From positions 11,494,001 through 11,558,000 of the forward strand of contig CM076954.1 in NCBI GenBank assembly GCA_039566865.1: DNA of 64,000 nt, read 5' to 3'. This document shows, piece after piece, positions 53,001 through 64,000 of the stretch. The DNA is from Aurelia coerulea. Lineage: Eukaryota > Cnidaria > Scyphozoa > Semaeostomeae > Ulmaridae. Below the pieces are notes generated by a model, which was not told where the DNA came from, ran no database searches, and worked only from the letters and a program-made list of their open reading frames with translations. The translations under genes and the position numbers were made by a program. Position 1 is the first letter of the stretch; each line of letters begins with the position of its first letter.

Positions 53001-56000
53001 TTAATCAGTGACTAATCAATTTCAAAATGTTCCTCGATAGTTAACTTGAACATATATAAAATTTATACAGATTTGGCTGATTTTAGTGAAGTGGAGTTAG
53101 CTTTAATCAATGACTAATCAATTTGAAATGTTCCTCGATAGTGAACTTGAACATATATAAAAAGTATACAGATTTGGCTGATTTTAGTGAAGTGGAGTTA
53201 GCTTTAATCAATGACTAATCAATTTGAAATGTTCCTCGATAGTGAACTTGAACATATATAAAAAGTATACAGATTTGGCTGATTCTAGTTAAGTGGAGTT
53301 AGCTTTAATCAGTGACTAATCAATTTCAAAATGTTCCTCGATAGTTAACTTGAACATATATAAAATTTATACAGATTTGGCTGATTTTAGTGAAGTGGAG
53401 TTAGCTTTAATCAATGACTAATCAATTTGAAATGTTCCTCGATAGTGAACTTGAACATATATAAAAAGTATACAGATTTGGCTGATTCTAGTGAGGTGGA
53501 GTTAGCTTTAATCAGTGACTAATCAATTTGAAAATGTTCCTCGATAGTTAACTTGAACATAGATAAAAAGTATACAGATTTGGCTGATTCTAGTGAGGTG
53601 GAGTTAGCTTTAATCAGTGACTAATCAATTTGAAATGTTCCTCGATAGTGAACTTGAACATAGATAAAAAGTATACAGATTTGGCTGATTCTAGTGAAGT
53701 GGAGTTAGCTTTAATCAATGACTAATCAATTTGAAATGTTCCTCGATTGTGAACTTGAACATATATAGAAAAGTATTCAGATTTGGCTGATTCTAGTGAG
53801 GTGGAGTTAGCTTTAATCAATGACTAACCAATTTGAAAATGTTCCTCGATAGTGAACTTGAACATTGATAAAAAGTTTACAGATTTGGCTGATTCTAGTG
53901 AGGTGGAGTTAGCTTTAATCAGTGACTAATCAATTTCAAAATGTTCCTCAATAGTTAACTTGAACATAGATAAAAAAGTATGCAGATTTGGCTGATTCTA
54001 GTGAGGTGGAGTTAGCTTTAATCACTTTAATCAATGACTAACCAATTTGAAAATGTTCCTCGATAGTTAACTTGAACATAGATAAAAAGTATACAGATTT
54101 GGCTGATTCTAGTGAGGTGGAGTTAGCTTTAATCACTTTAATCAATGACTAACCAATTTGAAAATGTTCCTCGATAGTTAACTTGAACATATATAGAAAA
54201 GTATTCAGATTTGGCTGATTCTAGTGAGGGGGAGTTAGCTTTAATCAATGACTAATCAATTTGAAATGTTCCTCGATAGTTAACTTGAAAATATATAGAA
54301 AAGTATTCAGATTTGGCTGATTCTAGTGAGGTGGAGTTAGCTTTAATCACTTTAATCAATGACTAACCAATTTGAAAATGTTCCTCGATAGTTAACTTGA
54401 ACATAGATAAAAAGTATACAGATTTGGCTGATTCTAGTGAGGTGGAGTTAGCTTTAATCACTTTAATCAATGACTAACCAATTTGAAAATGTTCCTCGAT
54501 AGTTAACTTGAACATATATAGAAAAGTATTCAGATTTGGCTGATTCTAGTGAGGTGGAGTTAGCTTTAATCAATGACTAACCAATTTGAAAATGTTCCTC
54601 GATAGTTAACTTGAATATATATAAAAAAGTATTCAGATTTGGCTGATTCTAGTGAGGTGGAGTTAGCTTTAATCAATGACTAATCAATTTGAAAATGTTC
54701 CTCGATAGTTAACTTGAACATATATAGAAAAGTATTCAGATTTGGCTGATTCTAGTGAGGTGGAGGTAGCTTTAATCAATGACTAATCAATTTGAAAATG
54801 TTCCTCGATAGTTAACTTGAACATATATAAAAAAGTATGCAGATTTGGCTGATTCTAGTGAGGTGGAGTTAGCTTTAATCAATGACTAATCAATTTGAAA
54901 ATGTTCCTCGATAGTGAACTTGAACATATATAAAAAGTATACAGATTTGGCTGATTCTAGTTAAGTGGAGTTAGCTTTAATCAGTGACTAATCAATTTCA
55001 AAATGTTCCTCGATAGTTAACTTGAACATATATAAAATTTATACAGATTTGGCTGATTTTAGTGAAGTGGAGTTAGCTTTAATCAATGACTAATCAATTT
55101 GAAATGTTCCTCGATAGTGAACTTGAACATATATAAAAAGTATACAGATTTGGCTGATTCTAGTTAAGTGGAGTTAGCTTTAATCAGTGACTAATCAATT
55201 TCAAAATGTTCCTCGATAGTTAACTTGAACATATATAAAATTTATACAGATTTGGCTGATTTTAGTGAAGTGGAGTTAGCTTTAATCAATGACTAATCAA
55301 TTTGAAATGTTCCTCGATAGTGAACTTGAACATATATAAAAAGTATACAGATTTGGCTGATTTTAGTGAATTGGAGTTAGCTTTAATCAATGACTAATCA
55401 ATTTGAAATGTTCCTCGATAGTGAACTTGAACATATATAAAAAGTATACAGATTTGGCTGATTCTAGTGAAGTGGAGTTAGCTTTAATCAGTGACTAATC
55501 AATTTCAAAATGTTCCTCGATAGTTAACTTGAACATATATAAAATTTATACAGATTTGGCTGATTTTAGTGAAGTGGAGTTAGCTTTAATCAATGACTAA
55601 TCAATTTGAAATGTTCCTCGATAGTGAACTTGAACATATATAAAAAGTATACAGATTTGGCTGATTCTAGTGAGGTGGAGTTAGCTTTAATCAGTGACTA
55701 ATCAATTTCAAAATGTTCCTCGATAGTTAACTTGAACATAGATAAAAAGTATACAGATTTGGCTGATTCTAGTGAAGTGGAGTTAGCTTTAATCAATGAC
55801 TAATCAATTTGAAATGTTCCTCGATTGTGAACTTGAACATATATAGAAAAGTATTCAGATTTGGCTGATTCTAGTGAGGTGGAGTTAGCTTTAATCAATG
55901 ACTAACCAATTTGAAAATGTTCCTCGATAGTGAACTTGAACATTGATAAAAAGTTTACAGATTTGGCTGATTCTAGTGAGGTGGAGTTAGCTTTAATCAG

Positions 56001-59000
56001 TGACTAATCAATTTCAAAATGTTCCTCGATAGTTAACTTGAACATAGATAAAAAAGTATGCAGATTTGGCTGATTCTAGTGAGGTGGAGTTAGCTTTAAT
56101 CACTTTAATCAATGACTAACCAATTTGAAAATGTTCCTCGATAGTTAACTTGAACATAGATAAAAAGTATACAGATTTGGCTGATTCTAGTGAGGTGGAG
56201 TTAGCTTTAATCACTTTAATCAATGACTAACCAATTTGAAAATGTTCCTCGATAGTTAACTTGAACATATATAGAAAAGTATTCAGATTTGGCTGATTCT
56301 AGTGAGGGGGAGTTAGCTTTAATCAATGACTAATCAATTTGAAATGTTCCTCGATAGTTAACTTGAACATATATAGAAAAGTATTCAGATTTGGCTGATT
56401 CTAGTGAGGTGGAGTTAGCTTTAATCACTTTAATCAATGACTAACCAATTTGAAAATGTTCCTCGATAGTTAACTTGAACATAGATAAAAAGTATACAGA
56501 TTTGGCTGATTCTAGTGAGGTGGAGTTAGCTTTAATCACTTTAATCAATGACTAACCAATTTGAAAATGTTCCTCGATAGTTAACTTGAACATATATAGA
56601 AAAGTATTCAGATTTGGCTGATTCTAGTGAGGTGGAGTTAGCTTTAATCAATGACTAACCAATTTGAAAATGTTCCTCGATAGTTAACTTGAATATATAT
56701 AAAAAAGTATTCAGATTTGGCTGATTCTAGTGAGGTGGAGTTAGCTTTAATCAATGACTAATCAATTTGAAATGTTCCTCGATAGTTAACTTGAACATAG
56801 ATAAAAAGTATACAGATTTGGCTGATTCTAGTGAGGTGGAGTTAGCTTTAATCAGTGACTAATCAATTTCAAAATGTTCCTCGATAGTTAACTTGAACAT
56901 ATATAGAAAGTATTCAGATTTGGCTGATTCTAGTGAGGTGGAGTTAGCTTTAATCAATGACTAACCAATTTGAAAATGTTCCTCGATAGTGAACTTGAAC
57001 ATTGATAAAAAGTATACAGATTTGGCTGATTCTAGTAAGGTGGAGTTAGCTTTAATCACTTTAATCAATGACTAACCAATTTGAAAATGTTCCTCGATAG
57101 TTAACTTGAACATAGATAAAAAGTATACAGATTTGGCTGATTCTAGTGAGGTGGAGTTAGCTTTAATCACTTTAATCAATGACTAACCAATTTGAAAATG
57201 TTCCTCGATAGTTAACTTGAACATATATAGAAAAGTATTCAGATTTGGCTGATTCTAGTGAGGTGGAGTTAGCTTTAATCAATGACTAACCAATTTGAAA
57301 ATGTTCCTCGATAGTTAACTTGAATATATATAAAAAAGTATTCAGATTTGGCTGATTCTAGTGAGGTGGAGTTAGCTTTAATCAATGACTAATCAATTTG
57401 AAATGTTCCTCGATAGTTAACTTGAACATATATAGAAAAGTATGCAGATTTGGCTGATTCTAGTGAGGTGGAGTTAGCTTTAATCACTTTAATCAATGAC
57501 CAACCAATTTGAAAATGTTCCTCGATAGTTAACTTGAACATATATAAAATTTATACAGATTTGGCTGATTTTAGTGAGGTGGAGTTAGCTTTAATCAATG
57601 ACTAACCAATTTGAAAATGTTCCTCGATAGTTAACTTGAACATATATAGAAAGTTTTCAGATTTGGCTGATTCTAGTGAGGTGGAGTTAGCTTTAATCAA
57701 TGACTAATCAATTTGAAATGTTCCTCGATAGTGAACTTGAACATATATAGAAAAGTATTCAGATTTGGCTGATTCTAGTGAGGTGGAGTTAGCTTTAATC
57801 AATGACTAACCAATTTGAAATGTTCCTCGATAGTTAACTTGAACATATATAGAAAAGTATTCAGATTTGGCTGATTCTAGTGAGGTGGAGTTAGCTTTAA
57901 TCAATGACTAATCAATTTGAAATGTTCCTCGATAGTGAACTTGAACATATATAAAAAGTATACAGATTTGGCTGATTCTAGTGAGGTGGAGTTAGCTTTA
58001 ATCAGTGACTAATCAATTTGAAAATGTTCCTCGATAGTTAACTTGAACATAGATAAAAAGTATACAGATTTGGCTGATTCTAGTGAAGTGGAGTTAGCTT
58101 TAATCAATGACTAATCAATTTGAAATGTTCCTCGATTGTGAACTTGAACATAGATAAAAAGTATACAGATTTGGCTGATTCTAGTGAGGTGGAGTTAGCT
58201 TTAATCAGTGACTAATCAATTTCAAAATGTTCCTCGATAGTTAACTTGAACATATATAGAAAAGTATTCAGATTTGGCTGATTCTAGTGAGGTGGAGTTA
58301 GCTTTAATCAATGACTAACCAATTTGAAAATGTTCCTCGATAGTGAACTTGAGCATTGATAAAAAGTTTACAGATTTGGCTGATTCTAGTGAGGTGGAGT
58401 TAGCTTTAATCAGTGACTAATCAATTTCAAAATGTTCCTCGATAGTTAACTTGAACATAGATAAAAAAGTATGCAGATTTGGCTGATTCTAGTGAGGTGG
58501 AGTTAGCTTTAATCAATGACTAACCAATTTGAAATGTTCCTCGATAGTTAACTTGAACATATATAGAAAAGTATTCAGATTTGGCTGATTCTAGTGAGGT
58601 GGAGTTAGCTTTAATCAATGACTAATCAATTTGAAATGTTCATCGATAGTGAACTTGAACATATATAAAAAGTATACAGATTTGGCTGATTCTAGTGAGG
58701 TGGAGTTAGCTTTAATCAGTGACTAATCAATTTGAAAATGTTCCTCGATAGTTAACTTGAACATAGATAAAAAGTATACAGATTTGGCTGATTCTAGTGA
58801 AGTGGAGTTAGCTTTAATCAATGACTAATCAATTTGAAATGTTCCTCGATTGTGAACTTGAACATAGATAAAAAGTATACAGATTTGGCTGATTCTAGTG
58901 AGGTGGAGTTAGCTTTAATCAGTGACTAATCAATTTCAAAATGTTCCTCGATAGTTAACTTGAACATATATAGAAAAGCATTCAGATTTGGCTGATTCTA

Positions 59001-62000
59001 GTGAGGTGGAGTTAGCTTTAATCAATGACTAACCAATTTGAAAATGTTCCTCGATAGTGAACTTGAGCATTGATAAAAAGTTTACAGATTTGGCTGATTC
59101 TAGTGAGGTGGAGTTAGCTTTAATCAGTGACTAATCAATTTCAAAATGTTCCTCGATAGTTAACTTGAACATAGATAAAAAAGTATGCAGATTTGGCTGA
59201 TTCTAGTGAGGTGGAGTTAGCTTTAATCAATGACTAACCAATTTGAAATGTTCCTCGATAGTTAACTTGAACATATATAGAAAAGTATTCAGATTTGGCT
59301 GATTCTAGTGAGGTGGAGTTAGCTTTAATCAATGACTAATCAATTTGAAATGTTCATCGATAGTGAACTTGAACATATATAAAAAGTATACAGATTTGGC
59401 TGATTCTAGTGAGGTGGAGTTAGCTTTAATCAGTGACTAATCAATTTGAAAATGTTCCTCGATAGTTAACTTGAACATAGATAAAAAGTATACAGATTTG
59501 GCTGATTCTAGTGAAGTGGAGTTAGCTTTAATCAATGACTAATCAATTTGAAATGTTCCTCGATTGTGAACTTGAACATAGATAAAAAGTATACAGATTT
59601 GGCTGATTCTAGTGAGGTGGAGTTAGCTTTAATCAGTGACTAATCAATTTCAAAATGTTCCTCGATAGTTAACTTGAACATATATAGAAAAGCATTCAGA
59701 TTTGGCTGATTCTAGTGAGGTGGAGTTAGCTTTAATCAATGACTAACCAATTTGAAAATGTTCCTCGATAGTGAACTTGAGCATTGATAAAAAGTTTACA
59801 GATTTGGCTGATTCTAGTGAGGTGGAGTTAGCTTTAATCAGTGACTAATCAATTTCAAAATGTTCCTCGATAGTTAACTTGAACATAGATAAAAAAGTAT
59901 GCAGATTTGGCTGATTCTAGTGAGGTGGAGTTAGCTTTAATCACTTTAATCAATGACCAACCAATTTGAAAATGTTCCTCGATAGTTAACTTGAACATAG
60001 ATAAAAAGTATACAGATTTGGCTGATTCTAGTGAGGTGGAGGTAGCTTTAATCACTTTAATCAATGACTAACCAATTTGAAAATGTTCCTCGATAGTTAA
60101 CTTGAACATAGATAAAAAGTATACAGATTTGGCTGATTCTAGTGAGGTGGAGGTAGCTTTAATCACTTTAATCAATGACTAACCAATTTGAAAATGTTCC
60201 TCGATAGTTAACTTGAACATATATAGAAAAGTATTCAGATTTGGCTGATTCTAGTGAGGTGGAGTTAGCTTTAATCAATGACTAACCAATTTGAAAATGT
60301 TCCTCGATAGTTAACTTGAACATAGATAAAAAGTATTCAGATTTGGCTGATTCTAGTGAGGTGGAGTTAGCTTTAATCAATGACTAACCAATTTGAAAAT
60401 GTTCCTCGATAGTGAACTTTAACATTGATAAAAAGTATACAGATTTGGCTGATTCTAGTGAGGTGGAGTTAGCTTTAATCACTTTAATCAATGACTAACC
60501 AATTTGAAAATGTTCCTCGATAGTTAACTTGAACATAGATAAAAAGTATACAGATTTGGCTGATTCTAGTGAGGTGGAGTTAGCTTTAATCACTTTAATC
60601 AATGACTAACCAATTTGAAAATGTTCCTCGATAGTTAACTTGAACATATATAGAAAAGTATTCAGATTTGGCTGATTCTAGTGAGGTGGAGTTAGCTTTA
60701 ATCAATGACTAACCAATTTGAAAATGTTCCTCGATAGTTAACTTGAATATAAATAAAAAAGTATTCAGATTTGGCTGATTCTAGTGAGGTGGAGTTAGCT
60801 TTAATCAATGACTAATCAATTTGAAATGTTCCTCGATAGTTAACTTGAACATAGATAAAAAGTATACAGATTTGGCTGATTCTAGTGAGGTGGAGGTAGC
60901 TTTAATCACTTTAATCAATGACTAACCAATTTGAAAATGTTCCTCGATAGTTAACTTGAACATATATAGAAAAGTATTCAGATTTGGCTGATTCTAGTGA
61001 GGTGGAGTTAGCTTTAATCAATGAATAACCAATTTGAAATGTTCCTCGATAGTTAACTTGAACATATATAGAAAAGTATTCAGATTTGGCTAATTCTAGT
61101 GAGGTGGAGTTAGCTTTAATCAATGACTAATCAATTTGAAATGTTCCTCGATAGTGAACTTGAACATATATAAAAAGTATACAGATTTGGCTGATTCTAG
61201 TGAGGTGGAGTTAGCTTTAATCAGTGACTAATCAATTTGAAAATGTTCCTCGATAGTTAACTTGAACATAGATAAAAAGTATACAGATTTGGCTGATTCT
61301 AGTGAGGTGGAGTTAGCTTTAATCACTTTAATCAATGACTAACCAATTTGAAAATGTTCCTCGATAGTTAACTTGAACATAGATAAAAAGTATACAGATT
61401 TGGCTGATTCTAGTGAGGTGGAGTTAGCTTTAATCACTTTAATCAATGACTAACCAATTTGAAAATGTTCCTCGATAGTTAACTTGAACATATATAGAAA
61501 AGTATTCAGATTTGGCTGATTCTAGTGAGGTGGAGTTAGCTTTAATCAATGACTAACCAATTTGAAAATGTTCCTCGATAGTTAACTTGAACATAGATAA
61601 AAAGTATTCAGATTTGGCTGATTCTAGTGAGGTGGAGTTAGCTTTAATCAATGACTAACCAATTTGAAAATGTTCCTCGATAGTGAACTTTAACATTGAT
61701 AAAAAGTATACAGATTTGGCTGATTCTAGTGAGGTGGAGTTAGCTTTAATCACTTTAATCAATGACTAACCAATTTGAAAATGTTCCTCGATAGTTAACT
61801 TGAACATAGATAAAAAGTATACAGATTTGGCTGATTCTAGTGAGGTGGAGTTAGCTTTAATCACTTTAATCAATGACTAACCAATTTGAAAATGTTCCTC
61901 GATAGTTAACTTGAACATATATAGAAAAGTATTCAGATTTGGCTGATTCTAGTGAGGTGGAGTTAGCTTTAATCAATGACTAACCAATTTGAAAATGTTC

Positions 62001-62606
62001 CTCGATAGTTAACTTGAATATAAATAAAAAAGTATTCAGATTTGGCTGATTCTAGTGAGGTGGAGTTAGCTTTAATCAATGACTAATCAATTTGAAATGT
62101 TCCTCGATAGTTAACTTGAACATAGATAAAAAGTATACAGATTTGGCTGATTCTAGTGAGGTGGAGGTAGCTTTAATCACTTTAATCAATGACTAACCAA
62201 TTTGAAAATGTTCCTCGATAGTTAACTTGAACATATATAGAAAAGTATTCAGATTTGGCTGATTCTAGTGAGGTGGAGTTAGCTTTAATCAATGAATAAC
62301 CAATTTGAAATGTTCCTCGATAGTTAACTTGAACATATATAGAAAAGTATTCAGATTTGGCTAATTCTAGTGAGGTGGAGTTAGCTTTAATCAATGAATA
62401 ACCAATTTGAAATGTTCCTCGATAGTGAACTTGAACATATATAAAAAGTATACAGATTTGGCTGATTCTAGTGAGGTGGAGTTAGCTTTAATCAGTGACT
62501 AATCAATTTGAAATGTTCCTCGATAGTTAACTTGAACATATATAAAAAGTATACAGATTTGGCTGATTCTAGTGAAGTGGAGTTAGCTTTAATCAATGAC
62601 TAATTA
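50060..62606. repeat. Satellite array, ~102-114-bp monomer, with higher-order repeats
   Basis: The monomer, in order: GTATACAGATTTGGCTGATT, CTAGTGAGGTGGAGTTAGCT, TTAATCAATGACTAATCAAT, TTGAAAATGTTCCTCGATAG, TTAACTTGAACATATATAAA. A longer form has an extra CACTTTAATCAA after TTTAATCA. Larger periods: 714 bp (marker GAGCATTGAT at 58351, 59065, 59779), 1271 bp (AGTGAACTTT at 60411 and 61682) and about 2080 bp (CTAGTGAGGGGGAG at 54221 and 56299). Open frames on the minus strand arise because 102 is divisible by three; they are not genes. Confidence 0.95.
50482..50941. mobile_element. CAGTAAGAACCCG-family foldback element, copy 3, nested in the satellite
   Basis: TA duplications at 50482-50483 and 50940-50941. 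Ends are CAGTAAGAACCCGCAAAATA and its near complement. It splits a satellite monomer exactly (AACTTGAA before, TATAAAAAAGT after), so it inserted after amplification began. Confidence 0.85.
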
Positions 62607-63405
62607 TACCGGGTGTCTCAGAAAAAAGTACCCCCTTTTGACTGGAAATAGGAACCAAGCAATAAAATATCATTGCTCCCCGACTTCACAGATAAATTTA
62701 TCAATGTTCAACTTAGATGCACGTACCTTGCATTTAGAAATCGTCCACCAAACACCGGAGATACAGGCTCGCAAAGTCAAAATTTACAGTGCACCCAAAA
62801 CCAGAGGTTTTGAAAAAGGGCCTAGTCATGATTTGTATCGTGGACAGTTTCCAAAGTACCTGTAGACTTTATGTTTCCGTGTTTTCCTTTTGAAAAGAAT
62901 AAAAGATACATGGACATGGCGCTCATTAAACAAATTTAGTAAAAATGTGGTAAGAGCCATAAAATCGTGCCACATCTCCAAAATAAGCGTGCATGTGCTC
63001 TTTTTCCTCTTCTTTAATATAAAACACTTGGGATCGAATACAATAATGCAAGGACCGTTTCCTCAAAAGAAAAGTCACTGCAAGCACAATTGAAGTAATT
63101 CAATGTATAAATCTTTTCAAAAATAAAAAGTAAAGGTCAAAGTCGAAAATTCGTTTGCAAAATGCCTGTTTGTTGTCAAACTATGGCTAGGCCATTTCTC
63201 AAAACCTCTGGTTTCAGGTGCACTCCAAATTTTGACCTTGTGAACTCATATCTCCGGTGTTTGGTGGCGGATTTCCAAATGCAAGGTATGTGCATTTAAG
63301 TTGAAAACTAACAAATGTAGCCATGAATTCAAAAAGTCCCGAAACATTATCGTTTTGCTGCCTTGTTGAGTCAAAAGGGGGTACTTTTTTTTGAGACACC
63401 CGGTA
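62607..63405. mobile_element. TA-flanked foldback element nested at the array's right edge
   Basis: TA, CCGGGTGTCTCAGAAAAAAG at the left; GAGACACCCGG, TA at the right, with GTACCCCCTTTTGACT mirrored by AGTCAAAAGGGGGTAC. The 795-bp interior is also largely inverted (AAACCTCTGGTTT/AAAACCAGAGGTTTT, ACACCGGAGATA/TATCTCCGGTGT). It interrupts the last monomer (GACTAAT / GTTGAAATGTT). Confidence 0.88.
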
Positions 63406-63855
63406 GTTGAAATGTTAATATTGAAAGCTCAAATTTGCTGCCACGTCTAAACCAGACTGTCATTGTTTTGGCTTAAGCAGATACTTGAGGAACAGCAAAT
63501 AAATCAACAATAAATTTTGAAAAAATTCAGATCACATTATATTCTGTTTGCTAGAAGTCACCCATCGTACTTTTTTCATTTCTCTTTCATGTTAGCTTTA
63601 CATTTCAATATGCTTTAGGAAGCTGCTTGACCCAAAATGCCAAAGCTCTGATTTGAACGAGGTAAGTTTGAACTTTTAACATCAATATTTTGTCAATCAA
63701 AGCATCAATCATAGCAACAAACTAGGCATCCATGTTGAACGCATGTTCAAGTTAACTATTGAGGAACAGTTTGAAAGAGCTTAGCCATTGATTAAAACTA
63801 AATTCACATCGCTTTACCCAGCCAAATCTGTATACTTTTTTCTGGACACCCGGTA

Positions 63856-64000
63856 TAAGCAGGGCAATTGTCAATGTGATTACATTGATTAATATTCAGG
63901 TGACTGTTAACCTTTCAAACGAAGATTTTTTCATTCAACTGGCATTAAGGCGCAGTCATAAGTCCCACGAGGACGATCATTCAGAACACGTCATTCGTGT
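63856..64000. other. Right edge of window; no feature seen
   Basis: Unique-looking sequence after the satellite-bearing element. CCTTTCAAACGAAGATT near 63912 resembles CCTTTCAAACGAGGATT near 41110, perhaps a dispersed repeat end. Confidence 0.4.

Larger units (their letters stand above)
50054..63855. mobile_element. 13.8-kb TA-flanked foldback element whose left arm became a satellite array
   Basis: TA, CCGGGTGTCCCAGAAAAAAG at 50056; CTTTTTTCTGGACACCCGG, TA ending at 63855. The right arm (about 63730-63853) is single-copy and reads, inverted: GTATACAGATTTGGCTG, TTTTAATCAATGGCTAA, GTTCCTCAATAGTTAACTTG, which is the satellite monomer. The left arm is repeated about 115-120 times. The middle (63420-63720, AATATTGAAAGCTCAAATTTGC, AAACCAGA, TTTTGGCTTAAGC) matches the middle of 26106-33573. 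Confidence 0.85.

Noticed and set aside
59855..62394. Minus-strand ORFs in the satellite (69-70 codons)
   Set aside because: They are periodic products of a monomer of about 102 bp (34 codons) and shift with monomer variants. No start context or family.
50060..62606. CRISPR-like array
   Set aside because: Units are contiguous with no unique spacers, and the genome is metazoan. It is a satellite.

Overview
The window is eukaryotic and metazoan. It has spliced genes with GT-AG introns, long AT-rich introns, many non-LTR retrotransposon fragments and dense families of foldback DNA transposons. Two host genes are recognisable by protein family: the 3' end of a nucleoporin NUP214 gene and a complete ESCRT-I subunit MVB12 gene. 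The repeat style suggests a non-bilaterian such as a cnidarian (poly-G 'GGGGGGTACTC' type elements, CCGGGTGTCCC-ended elements, GGCCCGGTTGTTCAAA elements). That placement is inference and weak.

Layout. Positions 1-7086 (+) hold the last five exons of NUP214 (FG-repeat C-terminus). From 7087 to 11212 there are only mobile-element remains. A single-exon GH16 glucanase-like ORF lies at 11213-11929 (-). From about 12390 to 18650 there is a chain of foldback elements. MVB12 runs from 18661 to 48342 (+) in eight coding exons: 18661-18747, 25590-25776, 35052-35187, 38745-38882, 39939-40003, 42413-42474, 44650-44700 and 48295-48342. These join in phase to a 257-residue protein with an N-terminal MABP domain and a C-terminal UMA domain. 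Intron 1 holds several reverse-transcriptase fragments on the minus strand. Intron 2 holds a nested pair of DNA transposons.

The most exciting object is the inner transposon of that pair, 26247-32747 (6,501 bp). It has about 450-bp nearly identical terminal inverted repeats and a 9-bp target duplication (GGTCCATGG). It carries one three-exon minus-strand gene encoding a 921-residue protein with a cysteine-rich N-terminus, a large unrecognised transposase-like core and a C-terminal RING-H2-like finger. A 604-bp palindromic element at 44881-45484 shares its terminal sequence and also has a 9-bp duplication, so the family has non-autonomous derivatives. I do not recognise the superfamily.

The last 14 kb (50056-63853) is one TA-flanked foldback element whose left terminal repeat has expanded into a roughly 12.5-kb satellite array. 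The monomer is about 102-114 bp, with higher-order periods of 714, 1271 and about 2080 bp. The same terminal sequence occurs as an ordinary single-copy arm in the element at 26106-33573, so the origin of the satellite can be read directly. Two younger TA-flanked elements are nested in the array.

Coordinates of spliced exons were set by reading splice sites and phase by hand. Element boundaries are exact where a duplication is named and approximate elsewhere.
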